Assembly (NCBI RefSeq): GCF_024199005.1
Contig: NZ_JANATA010000013.1
Coordinates: 26,467 to 90,466, forward strand
Direction: 5' to 3'
Source: Opacimonas viscosa
Lineage (GTDB): Bacteria; Pseudomonadota; Gammaproteobacteria; Enterobacterales; Alteromonadaceae
Length of the DNA stretch: 64,000 nucleotides
In this document: positions 38,261 through 48,195 of the stretch, piece after piece
How positions within the stretch are numbered: the first letter of the stretch is position 1
Layout: every line of letters begins with the position of its first letter
The notes under the pieces: model-generated
Seen by the model: the letters and a program-made list of their open reading frames with translations, nothing else
What the model was told of the DNA's origin: nothing
The model's database searches: none
Translations under genes and position numbers: made by a program

Positions 38261-39373
38261 ATGTCATTTCATTCCCCTACAGAAATTATCGAAGACATTC
38301 GCCAAGGTAAAATGGTTATTTTGATGGATGATGAAGATCGCGAAAACGAAGGCGATCTCATTATGGCAGCAGAGCATGTCACGCCAGAAGCCATCAACTT
38401 TATGGTAACGCATGCACGAGGCTTAGTGTGTTTACCGATGACTGCAGAGCGTTGCCGTACTCTGAAATTACCATTGATGGTCGATAAAAATGCTGCTCAG
38501 TTTTCAACTAACTTTACGGTCTCTATTGAAGCGGCAACTGGCGTCACTACGGGTATCTCTGCCGCTGATCGTGCGACGACTATTTTAGCCGCTGTGAACC
38601 CCAATGCAGTAGCTGAAGACATCGTCCAACCTGGCCATATCTTTCCATTGATTGCGAAAGAGGGTGGGGTATTAAATCGTGCAGGTCATACAGAAGCGGG
38701 CGTGGATTTAGCTCGTTTAGCAGGTTGTGAACCTGCGTCGGTCATTGTGGAAATCTTAAATGATGATGGCACAATGGCACGTCGTCCAGAGCTGGAAGAA
38801 TTTGCGAAAAAACATGATTTAAAAATCGGTACCATTGCTGATTTGATTGAGTATCGCAATCTCAACGAAACGAGCATTGAAGAGGTTGCCCGTTGTATTT
38901 TACCCACTGCATATGGTGAATTTGATCTCGTCACTTACAAAGATGTGATTGATGAACAAGTACATTTTGCTTTGGTTAAAGGAGAAATTAACAAAGATAC
39001 GCCGACTACTGTGCGGGTACACTTACAAAATACGTTTTCTGACTTGTTGGGTAGTACTCGCGGTGTTAATCGCTCAATGGGCTTACCGCAAGCGATGGAG
39101 CGCATAGCCAAAGATGGGGGCGTATTGGTGTTGTTGGGTGCCAAAGAAGATGTGATTGGTCAGGTGCGTCAGTATGCAGCTGAAGATAGTGGTTCGGTAG
39201 CAACTAGCAAAGCATGGCAAGGTTCATCGAGAACGGTTGGGGTAGGTAGCCAAATCTTGGTGTCCTTGGGCGTTCAGAAAATGAAATTATTATCCAAACC
39301 GGTTAAATATTCTGGCTTGTCGGGCTATGGTTTAGAGGTTGTGGAATACATCAGTGATTTTTACGAGAGTTAA
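38261..39373 (+). CDS. ribB: DHBP synthase with degenerate RibA domain (RibBX type)
   Basis: 3,4-dihydroxy-2-butanone 4-phosphate synthase, 370 aa. Residues 1-205 are a full RibB domain with [12 protein letters not shown] and the [13 protein letters not shown] region. The C-terminal part has the shape of GTP cyclohydrolase II but lacks its zinc-binding cysteines (CxxG-DxxxSxRCDCG is replaced by [14 protein letters not shown]) and the RQEGRGIGL loop, while [13 protein letters not shown] is retained. This is the RibBX architecture known from Proteobacteria, in which cyclohydrolase activity comes from a separate RibA. Its C-terminal role may be regulatory; that is inference. Confidence 0.93.
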   Translation: MSFHSPTEIIEDIRQGKMVILMDDEDRENEGDLIMAAEHVTPEAINFMVTHARGLVCLPMTAERCRTLKLPLMVDKNAAQFSTNFTVSIEAATGVTTGISAADRATTILAAVNPNAVAEDIVQPGHIFPLIAKEGGVLNRAGHTEAGVDLARLAGCEPASVIVEILNDDGTMARRPELEEFAKKHDLKIGTIADLIEYRNLNETSIEEVARCILPTAYGEFDLVTYKDVIDEQVHFALVKGEINKDTPTTVRVHLQNTFSDLLGSTRGVNRSMGLPQAMERIAKDGGVLVLLGAKEDVIGQVRQYAAEDSGSVATSKAWQGSSRTVGVGSQILVSLGVQKMKLLSKPVKYSGLSGYGLEVVEYISDFYES

Positions 39374-39435
39374 GCAAGGTAACCTCGTATTTTTGTGCTA
39401 TAATTCGTCGCGTTAAATTTTACAGGACATGAGAT

Positions 39436-39915
39436 ATGCAAGTAATTGAAGGTAATATCAGAGCAACAGGCAAAAAATTTGCGATTGTTGTTTCTCGTTT
39501 TAATAGCTTTGTTGTAGAAAGTTTATTAGAAGGTGCACTTGATGCACTTGAGCGTCATGGCGAAGTCAGTGACGAAGATGTCACATTAGTGCGTGTTCCT
39601 GGCGCTTATGAATTACCATTGGTCGCTAAAAAATTAGCTGACAAAGGCGGCTATGATGCCATTATTGCATTAGGCGCTGTGATCCGTGGTGGTACACCAC
39701 ACTTTGATTTTGTTGCTGGTGAATGTAACAAAGGTTTAGCCCAAGTATCGCTAGACTATGGTATCCCAGTTTCTTTTGGTGTCATCACTACTGATAGTAT
39801 TGAACAAGCCATTGAACGTTCTGGTACTAAAGCCGGTAACAAAGGTGCAGAAGCGGCCTTAGGCGCACTAGAAATGGTTAACGTAGTGAGTGCTATCGAA
39901 GAGGCAACTAAGTGA
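39436..39915 (+). CDS. ribH: 6,7-dimethyl-8-ribityllumazine synthase
   Basis: Condenses DHBP with the ribitylaminopyrimidine to form lumazine, usually as a large hollow shell of 60 subunits. 159 aa with [31 protein letters not shown] and the [17 protein letters not shown] segment. Normal length. The stop overlaps the nusB GTG start by four bases, so both are translated together, the common ribH-nusB arrangement. Confidence 0.96.
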   Translation: MQVIEGNIRATGKKFAIVVSRFNSFVVESLLEGALDALERHGEVSDEDVTLVRVPGAYELPLVAKKLADKGGYDAIIALGAVIRGGTPHFDFVAGECNKGLAQVSLDYGIPVSFGVITTDSIEQAIERSGTKAGNKGAEAALGALEMVNVVSAIEEATK

Positions 39916-40349
39916 GCCAATCTGCAATGAAACCAGCTGCGCGTCGCAAGGCGCGTGAGCTAGCTTTACAAGGTGTGTACTCGTGGCAGATGTCAGGTAA
40001 TGACGTTTCTGGGATTGAGCTGCACCTTGCGACCACGAATAATATGGCAAAAGTTGATATGCCATATTTTCAAGAATTATTCCGTGAAGTCGTGAAGCAA
40101 GTCGAACACTTAGATATCACGATGAAACCGTATTTAGGTCGTTTACCTGAAGAGTTGGATCCTATCGAGAAAGCAATTTTGCGGATCTCTACTTATGAAT
40201 TAGTCTCACGCATTGATGTGCCTTACAAGGTCGTGATTAATGAAGGGATTGAATTAGCTAAAAACTTCGGGGCGGAAGAAAGTCATAAATTCGTTAATGG
40301 CGTGTTGGATAAAGCAGTAAAGACACTTCGTAAACACGAACTATCCTAA
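39912..40349 (+). CDS. nusB: Transcription antitermination factor NusB
   Basis: Binds boxA RNA with NusE (S10) in rRNA antitermination. 145 aa, all-helical, with the basic N-terminus [17 protein letters not shown] and the C-terminal [18 protein letters not shown] and FVNGVLDKA segments. It starts with GTG overlapping the ribH stop; an ATG six codons in is an alternative. Followed six bases later by thiL. Confidence 0.95.
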   Translation: MSQSAMKPAARRKARELALQGVYSWQMSGNDVSGIELHLATTNNMAKVDMPYFQELFREVVKQVEHLDITMKPYLGRLPEELDPIEKAILRISTYELVSRIDVPYKVVINEGIELAKNFGAEESHKFVNGVLDKAVKTLRKHELS

Positions 40350-40355
40350 TTTCTC

Positions 40356-41342
40356 ATGCAAGAATTCTCAATTATTGAGCAATACTTCACGAATCAAACT
40401 CAACCACGCCGAGACGTTTTAGTCGGTGTGGGTGATGATTGTGCCATTACCCAAATACCTGAAAATCATGTACTTGCTACGACTACAGATACACTAGTCA
40501 GCGGTATCCACTTTCTTCCGGAAACAAACCCTGCTGATATAGCTCACAAAGCGCTAGCTGTAAATCTAAGTGACTTGGCTGCAATGGGCGCAACACCTGC
40601 TTGGGTCAGTTTGGCGCTGACATTACCTGATGCTAATGAAGATTGGTTAAGCGAGTTTGCAGATTCATTTGCGCGTTTGTGTGAGTATTATTCGATTAAT
40701 CTTATCGGTGGTGATACGACGCGAGGGCCTTTGAGTATCACGATCACCGCGCAAGGTTTTGTTCCACCAGATAGTGTCATAAAGCGCTCAGGGGCTCGTC
40801 CTGGTGACGCTATTTTTGTTACGGGCACTTTGGGAGATGCAGGGGCAGGGCTTGGTTTATTAAAAGAAACATTGACGGAAGAGAATGTTGCATTAGATAG
40901 CCTGGCTGCTAGTTATTTATTGTTGCGCCACAACACACCGACACCTAGAGTGTTAGCTGGTACTACGTTGCGTCGCAAGGTCAGTAGTTGTATCGATATT
41001 TCGGATGGTCTCATTGGGGACATTCAACACATCATGAAAGCCTCTCAATGTGGCGCGAATATCAATGTCGGAGCGCTACCTATATCTAATGAACTGTTGT
41101 CTTTTGTGAGTCCAGAATACGCGATTGAACTGGCATTAAGTGCGGGTGATGATTATGAATTGTTGTTTACGGTGCCTCAAGACCAAATCGAAGAAGTAAA
41201 AACAGCCATGCACAGTGTGAGTATACCGATTACCCAAATCGGTCAAATGACTGGTGATGGCGAACTACATTTAAAACAAAATAATCAAGCATATATCACC
41301 CAAGCATCCGCTTACCAACATGAGATCCCACTGCATGGATAA
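40356..41342 (+). CDS. thiL: Thiamine-monophosphate kinase
   Basis: Phosphorylates thiamine monophosphate to the diphosphate cofactor. 328 aa of the PurM/AIR-synthase fold with GVGDDCAI, TDTLVSGIHF, HKALAVNLSDLAAMGATP and GGDTTRGPLSIT, and later SAGDDYELLFT. The usual nusB-thiL-pgpA order is kept. The end overlaps pgpA by eight bases when that gene starts at 41335. Its product serves Dxs, the next gene but opposite, which needs thiamine diphosphate. Confidence 0.95.
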   Translation: MQEFSIIEQYFTNQTQPRRDVLVGVGDDCAITQIPENHVLATTTDTLVSGIHFLPETNPADIAHKALAVNLSDLAAMGATPAWVSLALTLPDANEDWLSEFADSFARLCEYYSINLIGGDTTRGPLSITITAQGFVPPDSVIKRSGARPGDAIFVTGTLGDAGAGLGLLKETLTEENVALDSLAASYLLLRHNTPTPRVLAGTTLRRKVSSCIDISDGLIGDIQHIMKASQCGANINVGALPISNELLSFVSPEYAIELALSAGDDYELLFTVPQDQIEEVKTAMHSVSIPITQIGQMTGDGELHLKQNNQAYITQASAYQHEIPLHG

Positions 41343-41829
41343 AGCGTTACGTGCCAAAGTCAGTCTTTTCAATCCCATTCATTTTTTAGCGTTGGGTTTT
41401 GGTTCTGGCTTAGCACCCAAAGCTCCTGGTACTTTTGGCTCACTTGCAGCGATTCCATTGTTGTTACTGATTGCTCAAACCCAAACGTGGTGGTTTGTGG
41501 CTTTGGCTATATTCGTCTGTGTGATGGGTATTTGGATTTGTGACAAGACCGCTTATGATATGGGCGTTCATGATCATGGTAGTATTGTTTGGGATGAAAT
41601 TGCAGGTATGTTCTGTGCGTTTATCTTTGTCCCTTTAAGTTGGGATACATTACTGTTGGGGTTCCTTTTGTTTCGTTGGCTCGACATTCAGAAACCCTGG
41701 CTGATAGGGCGCCTAGATAAGGCGATGAAAGGCGGTTTAGGGATCATGGCCGATGATATCTTAGCAGGGGTGATAACCGCATTATTATTGCATCTATACT
41801 TGGTTTTAATACTGTTTTACCCATCATAA
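41335..41829 (+). CDS. pgpA: Phosphatidylglycerophosphatase A
   Basis: Inner-membrane phosphatase that converts phosphatidylglycerol phosphate to phosphatidylglycerol. 164 aa with NPIHFLALGFGSGLAPKAPGTFGS, the acidic HDHGSIVWDEIAGM motif and DDILAGV near the end, each matching E. coli PgpA, and about four hydrophobic segments. ATG 41335 lies inside thiL; an ATG five codons earlier has no ribosome site. It ends the glyA-pgpA run and is followed by a bidirectional terminator. Confidence 0.93.
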   Translation: MDKALRAKVSLFNPIHFLALGFGSGLAPKAPGTFGSLAAIPLLLLIAQTQTWWFVALAIFVCVMGIWICDKTAYDMGVHDHGSIVWDEIAGMFCAFIFVPLSWDTLLLGFLLFRWLDIQKPWLIGRLDKAMKGGLGIMADDILAGVITALLLHLYLVLILFYPS

Positions 41830-41882
41830 TATCTCATTACTGGTATATCTATTGCGCCAAGTAACAACCAAAAATATCTAAT

Positions 41883-41914
41883 AAAAAAGCAGTGGCTCGC
41901 GCGACTGCTTTTTT
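41883..41914. terminator. Bidirectional terminator between pgpA and dxs
   Basis: AAAAAAGCAGT and ACTGCTTTTTT form a perfect stem around a GC-rich ten-base loop, with A and T runs on the two sides, so it can end both the pgpA and the convergent dxs transcripts. Confidence 0.88.
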
Positions 41915-41955
41915 ACTCGTAACATTCGAAATGTCATAAACTAAGCTTTAGTGAT

Positions 41956-43839
41956 TTAGTCTGCAGCTAAAAAACGTTTCAGCTGTTGCACAATCCCGGC
42001 ACCATCGATTTCGAGTTCGGCATACATCTCAGCCTGAGTCCCTTGCATGATAAAGCTATCCGGTAAACCGCATTGGAGTAGTTTGGTTAACTGTTGAGAG
42101 CGGAACAAATATTCTGCTACTTCTGTTCCTGCACCGCCTTTGATTGAACCGTCTTCCAGGGTGATTAGCACATCATGTTCGGCAACTGCTTGGTCTACTG
42201 CGGCAGTATCCAAAGGCTTAACAAAGCGCATATCAATTAACGTGGCATCTAGGGTTTCTGCACTTTGCATCGCTTCGGGGAGTAACGTCCCAAAATTGAG
42301 TATTGCGACTTTCTTATCTGTTGTCGCTCCAGCATTGCGCAAGGTTCGAGATTGGCCTAGCGGGATTTCAGTCATATCAGCAATGATATCCACCCCTAAA
42401 CCACCACCTCTAGGGTAGCGCACAGCAGCAGGTGTGGATAATTGATATCCAGTGTATAGCATTTGCCGACATTCGTTCTCATCACCTGGTGTCATGATGA
42501 CCATATTAGGGATACAGCGTAAAAAGCTGATATCAAAAGCACCTTGGTGCGTTGGACCATCTGCACCGACCAAACCAGCGCGGTCAATAGCGAACAAGAC
42601 AGGTAAGTTTTGTAATGCCACATCATGGATGAGTTGGTCATAAGCACGTTGTAAAAACGTAGAGTAAATGGCGACAACTGGATGTAGAGCTTGGGTTGCC
42701 ATCCCTGCAGCGAGTGTGACCGCATGCTGTTCAGCAATGGCGACATCAAAATATTGTTCGGGGTATTCTTGAGAAAACTTGACCATACCAGAGCCTTCAC
42801 GCATGGCCGGGGTAATGGCCATGAGTTTTGGATCTTGTTGAGCCATATCACAAAGCCACTCGCCAAATATACTTGAGTAAGTTGGACTGGCAGGTTTACT
42901 TTTCGGTAAAGCCTGGTCTTCAGGATTAAATTTTGGTACAGCGTGAAACTTGATGGGATCTTGTTCTGCTAACTCGTAACCTTTCCCTTTTTTGGTAACG
43001 ACATGCAAAATCTGAGGCCCACGGATGTTGCGCATATTGCGTAAGGTATCCACCATACCAGTGACATCATGGCCGTCAATCGGACCAATATAGGTAAACC
43101 CTAATTCTTCGAAAATAGTACCGGGTACGACCATGCCTTTGATGTGCTCTTCGGCACGTGATGCAAACTCTTTCAGTGGGGGAACGGTACCTAAAACTTT
43201 TTTGCTCCCATCACGGATAGTATTATAAAAGGAACCGGTTAGCAGTCGTGCGAGGTGGCTATTTAAGGCACCAACGTTTTCTGAAATAGACATTTCGTTA
43301 TCATTTAAAATAACCACCATGTCTTTACCAATATCACCGCCGTGGTTGAGTGCTTCAAAGGCTAATCCTGCGGTTAATGCACCGTCACCAATCACAGCAA
43401 CCGTCTTGCGGTTCTTACCTTCTTTTTCTGCAGCAATCGACATTCCAAGAGCGGCACTTATCGATGTTGATGAGTGGCCCACTGCAAATGTGTCATATGG
43501 ACTTTCTGGTGGCCATGGGAAAGGGTGTAAGCCCCCTTTTTGCCGAATAGTGGTCATGCGCTCTCGACGTTCAGTCAATATTTTATGTGGATATGCTTGG
43601 TGACCCACATCCCAGACGAGCTGGTCAAAAGGCGTGTTATAGACATAATGAAGAGCAACAGTGAGTTCTACTGTACCCAAGCCAGATGCAAAATGTCCAC
43701 TAGACTGGCTCACAGACTCCAGCAAATACTGGCGTAACTGCTCAGATAATTCTGGTAAATTTTGCTTGGGTAACGTCCTTAATTCTTCGGGGTTATTCGC
43801 CAATGCAAGTAGTGGATATTGTTCTATATTTATGGTCAT
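41956..43839 (-). CDS. dxs: 1-deoxy-D-xylulose-5-phosphate synthase
   Basis: First enzyme of the MEP isoprenoid pathway: condenses pyruvate and glyceraldehyde 3-phosphate with thiamine diphosphate. 627 aa, close to E. coli (620). ThDP site [18 protein letters not shown] with NDNEMSIS, and the transketolase-type C-terminal domains with [19 protein letters not shown] and [15 protein letters not shown] are present. Last gene of xseB-ispA-dxs, 14 bases after ispA. Confidence 0.97.
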   Translation of the reverse strand: MTINIEQYPLLALANNPEELRTLPKQNLPELSEQLRQYLLESVSQSSGHFASGLGTVELTVALHYVYNTPFDQLVWDVGHQAYPHKILTERRERMTTIRQKGGLHPFPWPPESPYDTFAVGHSSTSISAALGMSIAAEKEGKNRKTVAVIGDGALTAGLAFEALNHGGDIGKDMVVILNDNEMSISENVGALNSHLARLLTGSFYNTIRDGSKKVLGTVPPLKEFASRAEEHIKGMVVPGTIFEELGFTYIGPIDGHDVTGMVDTLRNMRNIRGPQILHVVTKKGKGYELAEQDPIKFHAVPKFNPEDQALPKSKPASPTYSSIFGEWLCDMAQQDPKLMAITPAMREGSGMVKFSQEYPEQYFDVAIAEQHAVTLAAGMATQALHPVVAIYSTFLQRAYDQLIHDVALQNLPVLFAIDRAGLVGADGPTHQGAFDISFLRCIPNMVIMTPGDENECRQMLYTGYQLSTPAAVRYPRGGGLGVDIIADMTEIPLGQSRTLRNAGATTDKKVAILNFGTLLPEAMQSAETLDATLIDMRFVKPLDTAAVDQAVAEHDVLITLEDGSIKGGAGTEVAEYLFRSQQLTKLLQCGLPDSFIMQGTQAEMYAELEIDGAGIVQQLKRFLAAD

Positions 43840-43853
43840 TTTTTTCTAATTAT

Positions 43854-44741
43854 TTAATGTTTACGCTGGATAATGTATTTAGCAAAATCCTGGAGTCCTT
43901 GCGTATTGTAGGGTAATTGTGCACAAGCTGTGAGGGCGTCAGCTAATAACGTTTCACAGTATAATTGTGCTTCCTTTAAACCAAGTAAAGCTGGGAACGT
44001 CGATTTGTTTAAATCAACATCTGAGCCTGATGGTTTTCCTAACGTCACACTATCACTGGTCACGTCTAAAATATCGTCTTGGACTTGGAAAGCGAGTCCA
44101 ACGGCTTTACTGTATTGTTGTAACGCTGCTTTGTGGGCAGGAGCAATGTCATGGCTCAATTCTACAACAAAATCAATACAAGCATTTAATAATGCACCCG
44201 TTTTTAAATTATGCAATAAAGTCAATTGTGCTAAATCGATACTCACATCTGTCGCATCTAGGTCGATGGCTTGGCCACCACACATTCCATGAAACCCTGC
44301 CGCACGGGTTAACACCTTGGCACAACGGACTTTCTTTGCTGCATCCAAGTTTTCAGCGTGCATAATGATATCAAACGCCATGGTTTGTAAAGCATCGCCG
44401 ACTAAAATAGCAATCCCCTCTGGGAATTTTTTGTGACAGGTAGGTTGGCCTCGACGTAAATCATCATCATCCATAGCCGGCAGATCATCGTGTACTAATG
44501 AGTAAGCATGGATGCATTCAATCGCAGCCATAAGCGGCAATGCTTTATGAAGCGGGACATCTAATACTTCACTGACCAAGCCAATCAGCAAAGGTCTCAC
44601 TCTTTTACCTTGGCTGAGCAGGGCGTAGCGCATGGCATCAATTAACTGTGACGGTAATTGAGGTAAATCGGCTAATTGCTGCTCTAAAAAAGCATCGGTT
44701 GCGGTAGCGTATTTGACTTGTGAATCTTGGATTGAACTCAT
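43854..44741 (-). CDS. ispA: Farnesyl diphosphate synthase (geranyltranstransferase)
   Basis: Short-chain prenyl transferase that builds GPP and FPP from IPP and DMAPP. 295 aa with the first aspartate-rich motif HDDLPAMDDDDLRRG (84-98), the second DDILD motif with upstream FQVQ, and GKRVRP for IPP binding. Its start lies one base from the xseB stop. Length matches E. coli IspA (299 aa). Confidence 0.96.
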   Translation of the reverse strand: MSSIQDSQVKYATATDAFLEQQLADLPQLPSQLIDAMRYALLSQGKRVRPLLIGLVSEVLDVPLHKALPLMAAIECIHAYSLVHDDLPAMDDDDLRRGQPTCHKKFPEGIAILVGDALQTMAFDIIMHAENLDAAKKVRCAKVLTRAAGFHGMCGGQAIDLDATDVSIDLAQLTLLHNLKTGALLNACIDFVVELSHDIAPAHKAALQQYSKAVGLAFQVQDDILDVTSDSVTLGKPSGSDVDLNKSTFPALLGLKEAQLYCETLLADALTACAQLPYNTQGLQDFAKYIIQRKH

Positions 44742-44742
44742 G

Positions 44743-44964
44743 TTACTTTGGGAAATCGGCCAAGTTCATGTGGTCCGAAGAAAGCATTTGTACTTTTTGT
44801 TCTGCGTTTTTCAACATCGTCTGGCTGGTACGCGCAAGTTTTATACCTTCTTCAAACTTGGCCAATGCATCCGCAAGAGGTAACTCCCCTTGTTCCATTT
44901 GCTGGACAATAGATTCCAGTTGTTGCATTGCTTGTTCAAAGTTTAACTCAGCAGACTCAGACAT
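44743..44964 (-). CDS. xseB: Exodeoxyribonuclease VII small subunit
   Basis: Small subunit of exonuclease VII. 73 aa, mostly helical, with NFEQAMQQLESIVQQMEQGELPLADALAKFEEG shown in parts: the LE-IV--ME-GELPL-(D)AL--FEEG pattern defines the family. ATG 44964 has a strong GAGGA ribosome site; the open frame continues much further upstream but without similarity. It heads the xseB-ispA-dxs operon and is divergent from pomAB, as in Vibrio. Confidence 0.94.
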   Translation of the reverse strand: MSESAELNFEQAMQQLESIVQQMEQGELPLADALAKFEEGIKLARTSQTMLKNAEQKVQMLSSDHMNLADFPK

Positions 44965-45115
44965 ACGTTTTCCTCGTAAATGGTAGACCAATATAATATC
45001 AATTTTATTTACGGTTGGGTACGTTTGTCTGGTTATACCGAAGATTTTTATTGAGTTATTGTGAATTCGGTCGATAAATTTTCTGTGAATTAATTCAAAC
45101 GCTTTGAGGAAACCT

Positions 45116-45883
45116 GTGGATATAGCAACTCTTGTCGGCATGTTAGGTGCAATTGGCTTCATCGTTATGGCGATGGTGCAAGGTGGTAGTATTGATATGT
45201 TTATCAACGTGCCATCGATACTCATCGTATTTTGTGGCTCGATTTTCGTTGTCTTATCGCAGTATTCTTTAGCCCAGTTTTTAGGGGCGGGTAAAATTGC
45301 TGCCAAAGCATTTATGTTCAAAATAGAAGCGCCAGAAGAGTTGATTCAAAAGGTGGTTGAAATGGCCGATGCGGCTCGTAAAGGTGGCTTTTTAGCCCTC
45401 GAAGAAGCCCAAATCGATAATGCTTTTATGCAAAAAGGCGTTGATATGCTAGTGGATGGTCATGATGTTGAAGTGGTGCGTTCGACCCTTGCCAAAGATA
45501 TTTCTATGACCACCGAACGGCATGATTTTGGTGCCACTATTTTCAAAAGTTTAGGGGATGTTGCTCCAGCCATGGGGATGATTGGGACATTGATTGGTTT
45601 GGTGGCGATGCTCTCCAACATGGATGATCCAAAATCCATCGGTCCAGCGATGGCGGTTGCACTTTTGACAACACTCTATGGTGCTTTCCTTGCCAATATT
45701 ATCTGTTTGCCGATTGCCTTTAAGTTAAGTGTCCGCGCTGGTGAAGAAAAGATTAATCAATCACTCGTCTTGGACGGTATTTTAGGTATTGCTGATGGAC
45801 AAAATCCTCGAGTCATTGACGGTATCTTAAAATCATATTTGGCTGAAAGTAAACGTGCTGCCGAAGAAGGTAAGGAAGAATAG
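45116..45883 (+). CDS. pomA: Sodium-driven flagellar stator protein PomA
   Basis: Inner-membrane stator subunit, 255 aa, of the Na+-driven polar flagellar motor. Four membrane helices and a cytoplasmic loop that touches FliG. The sequence follows Vibrio PomA closely: EMADAARKGGFLALEE, DVAPAMGMIGTLIGLVAMLSNMDDPKSIGPAMAVALLTTLYGA, seen here in parts. I chose GTG 45116, with TGAGGA five bases ahead, which aligns with the Vibrio start MDLATL; an in-frame TTG is upstream. Stop and pomB start share one base. Confidence 0.95.
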   Translation: MDIATLVGMLGAIGFIVMAMVQGGSIDMFINVPSILIVFCGSIFVVLSQYSLAQFLGAGKIAAKAFMFKIEAPEELIQKVVEMADAARKGGFLALEEAQIDNAFMQKGVDMLVDGHDVEVVRSTLAKDISMTTERHDFGATIFKSLGDVAPAMGMIGTLIGLVAMLSNMDDPKSIGPAMAVALLTTLYGAFLANIICLPIAFKLSVRAGEEKINQSLVLDGILGIADGQNPRVIDGILKSYLAESKRAAEEGKEE

Positions 45884-46815
45884 TGGAAGACGAATGCCCA
45901 AAATGTCCTCCCGAAGGCCTACCTGCCTGGATGGGGACCTTTGCTGACCTAATGTCACTGTTGATGTGTTTCTTTGTACTCTTGTTGTCGTTTTCTGAGA
46001 TGGATGTACTGAAGTTTAAACAGATTGCGGGCTCTATGAAATTTGCGTTCGGTGTGCAAAGTAAATTAGAAGTAAAAGATATACCGAAAGGTACCAGTGT
46101 GATTGCGATGGAGTTTAGCCCTGGTAAACCGCAGCCCACTCCGATAGAAGATATTCAGCAAGTCACCACCGAAATCACAAAACAAGAATTGGATTTTCAA
46201 GAAGGTGAAAGTAATACCGCTGGTGGTAAACAGCGTCAAGAAGGTGCCTTATCGGGCGGTCAAGCTCAGTCTACTTCGATTAATAAATCCAATGAAGCCC
46301 AAGGTAAGGCAAATTCTGACCAGGAAAATGTCGAAGAATCGGTCAAGAAAATTGCTGAAAAACTGGAAAAAGAAATTGAAGATGGTGCGATTGATTTAGA
46401 AGCGTTAGGGCAACAAATTACCATCCGTATTCGTGAAAAGGGGAGTTTTGCGGCAGGATCAGCCTTTTTACAGCCTCAGTTTGTACCGGTATTGACACGC
46501 ATAGCTGAAGTCTTGGCAGACATTCCTGGCGAGATAGAAGTGGCGGGGCATAGTGATATCTCAAATATTGCAAACAAGCTATATGGTTCTAACTGGGACT
46601 TATCTGCTTCACGCGCCGTTGCGGTAGCGGAGGTATTGGTCGAGGTTCCTGGTTTTAATCCAAAACGTATGCAAGTCGTAGGTAAATCCAACAATGAGTT
46701 GTTGACTGAAGATAGAACACCCGATGCTCAGGCTAGAAACCGTCGAGTTGAAATCAAAATTAACCAAGGTAAAGCCAAGGAAACGGATATTATCAGTGTG
46801 ACCAACGGGCAATAA
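45883..46815 (+). CDS. pomB: Sodium-driven flagellar stator protein PomB
   Basis: Partner of PomA, 310 aa. One membrane helix near the N-terminus carries the ion-binding Asp22 in GTFADLMSLLMCFFVLLLSF. A plug/linker follows with a low-complexity Gln/Ser/Glu-rich part (about 95-160), and a C-terminal OmpA-like peptidoglycan-binding domain (about 180-295) with EVAGHSD and RNRRVEI. The PomB-type N-terminus (KCPPEGLPAWMGTF) and the CFFVLLLSFSEMDVLKFKQIAGSM segment point to Na+ rather than H+ coupling. GTG start. A terminator lies directly after the stop. Confidence 0.95.
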   Translation: MEDECPKCPPEGLPAWMGTFADLMSLLMCFFVLLLSFSEMDVLKFKQIAGSMKFAFGVQSKLEVKDIPKGTSVIAMEFSPGKPQPTPIEDIQQVTTEITKQELDFQEGESNTAGGKQRQEGALSGGQAQSTSINKSNEAQGKANSDQENVEESVKKIAEKLEKEIEDGAIDLEALGQQITIRIREKGSFAAGSAFLQPQFVPVLTRIAEVLADIPGEIEVAGHSDISNIANKLYGSNWDLSASRAVAVAEVLVEVPGFNPKRMQVVGKSNNELLTEDRTPDAQARNRRVEIKINQGKAKETDIISVTNGQ

Positions 46816-46848
46816 AAAACTAGGTCTACGTGAGTAGTACCTAGTTTT
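46816..46848 (+). terminator. Terminator after pomB
   Basis: AAAACTAGGT and ACCTAGTTTT form a 10-bp stem with a 13-base loop, followed by ATTT. It starts at the pomB stop codon. The A-rich left arm could also serve the convergent cfa transcript. Confidence 0.8.
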
Positions 46849-46934
46849 ATTTAAAAGGTGGACGTTGCTGACCATTATAAACGTTTGCCTGAGTGCTGAT
46901 TGATAGATTATCGGCACCCATCTAAGAATGCGTA

Positions 46935-48191
46935 TTAACGAAACTTTAAATCGTTGATATGCGCACCTTTACCTAACACCAGCTGTACCGTAGAAATGGT
47001 TCTTTCACGGAAACCGCCTTCGCAATAATTCAGATAAAACTGCCACATTCTAGCAAATCTTTCGTCATACCCTTTTTGCTTTAAGCTCTCCATGTTATCC
47101 AAAAACTCTTCATGCCAGTGCAGTAGAGTTTGCGCATAATCCAGACCGATATCATGCAAATCTCGAATACTCATATCGGTATACTTTTTGACGCACTTGT
47201 TTAACACAAATTGAGACGGTAAAAAGCCACCTGGGAAAATGTATTTTTGGATGAAATCAACGTTTTTACTGTAGCTATCATAACGACGGTCATCGATGGT
47301 GATGGCTTGTAATACCATTAGGCCTTCTGGTTTGAGTAACTCATCACACTTCTTGAAAAAGCTTGGAAGGTACTCTTTGCCTACGGCCTCAATCATTTCA
47401 ATCGACACTAATTTGTCGTATTTGCCAGTCAATAAGCGATAGTCTTGCTTTAAAAGGGTGACTTTATCCTGTAGCCCTTCTTTGGCAACCCACTCTTCGG
47501 CCCAAGCGTATTGTTCATCAGAGATTGTCGTGGTGGTGACTTTACAGCCGAAATGCTTGGCTGCAAAAACGGCTAGACCACCCCAGCCGGTACCAATCTC
47601 GATTAGATGATCATCTGGGGTGAGTTGTAACTTCTCACAGATAGTTTGTAACTTAGTCTGCTGTGCTTCGGCTAAGGTTGCTTCGCTGTGTGGATAAATC
47701 GCCGCAGAATACATCATGGAATTATCCAAAAACTCGGTATATAAGTCATTTCCTAAATCGTAATGCGCTTGGATATTTTTACGAGCTTGTTCGACTGAGT
47801 TGCGATTAGCGAAATGCTGAACTTTGTTAATTGGCCACATCAACCATTTGAAACGCGCTTCCCAGCGATCTAATACCGGTAGATTTCGGGCAAACACACG
47901 AATGACATTGGTAACATTGGGGCTATTCCACAAACCTTCCATAAAGGTTTCCCCAGATGCAACACTCCCACCGAGTAATAATTTGCGGTAGGCTTGGATA
48001 TGTAGGATATTCACTTCAGCGTGTAAGTCACTGTCTTCTTTACCAAAAGTACCGATTAATACACCATTCTCTTTGATGGTTAAATGGCCGTCAGGAAGGT
48101 ATTTTACAACACTCAAAAAGGCGTTTTTCGCCCAGCGATCCATTAAGGAGCCTGCGTCTTGTTGAATAATAATTTCTTCTGCTTGAGACAT
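46935..48191 (-). CDS. cfa: Cyclopropane-fatty-acyl-phospholipid synthase family protein
   Basis: SAM-dependent methyltransferase (418 aa) that adds a methylene or methyl group to unsaturated acyl chains of membrane phospholipids. SAM motif LIEIGTGWGGLAVFAA, upstream AHYDLGNDLYTEFLDNSMMYSAA and downstream SIEMIEAVG are typical. I chose ATG 48191 with AAGGA eight bases before it, four bases after the DUF1365 stop, over an ATG at 48221. Last gene of the operon facing the ECF sigma/ChrR pair; in Rhodobacter a cfa homologue belongs to the RpoE-ChrR regulon. Whether the product is a cyclopropane or a methylated fatty acid is not certain. Confidence 0.93.
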   Translation of the reverse strand: MSQAEEIIIQQDAGSLMDRWAKNAFLSVVKYLPDGHLTIKENGVLIGTFGKEDSDLHAEVNILHIQAYRKLLLGGSVASGETFMEGLWNSPNVTNVIRVFARNLPVLDRWEARFKWLMWPINKVQHFANRNSVEQARKNIQAHYDLGNDLYTEFLDNSMMYSAAIYPHSEATLAEAQQTKLQTICEKLQLTPDDHLIEIGTGWGGLAVFAAKHFGCKVTTTTISDEQYAWAEEWVAKEGLQDKVTLLKQDYRLLTGKYDKLVSIEMIEAVGKEYLPSFFKKCDELLKPEGLMVLQAITIDDRRYDSYSKNVDFIQKYIFPGGFLPSQFVLNKCVKKYTDMSIRDLHDIGLDYAQTLLHWHEEFLDNMESLKQKGYDERFARMWQFYLNYCEGGFRERTISTVQLVLGKGAHINDLKFR

Positions 48192-48195
48192 AGGA

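Noticed and set aside
44965..45321. Long N-terminal extension of the xseB frame
   Set aside because: It overlaps the divergent pomA gene on the other strand and lacks similarity; the strong GAGGA site marks the start at 44964.
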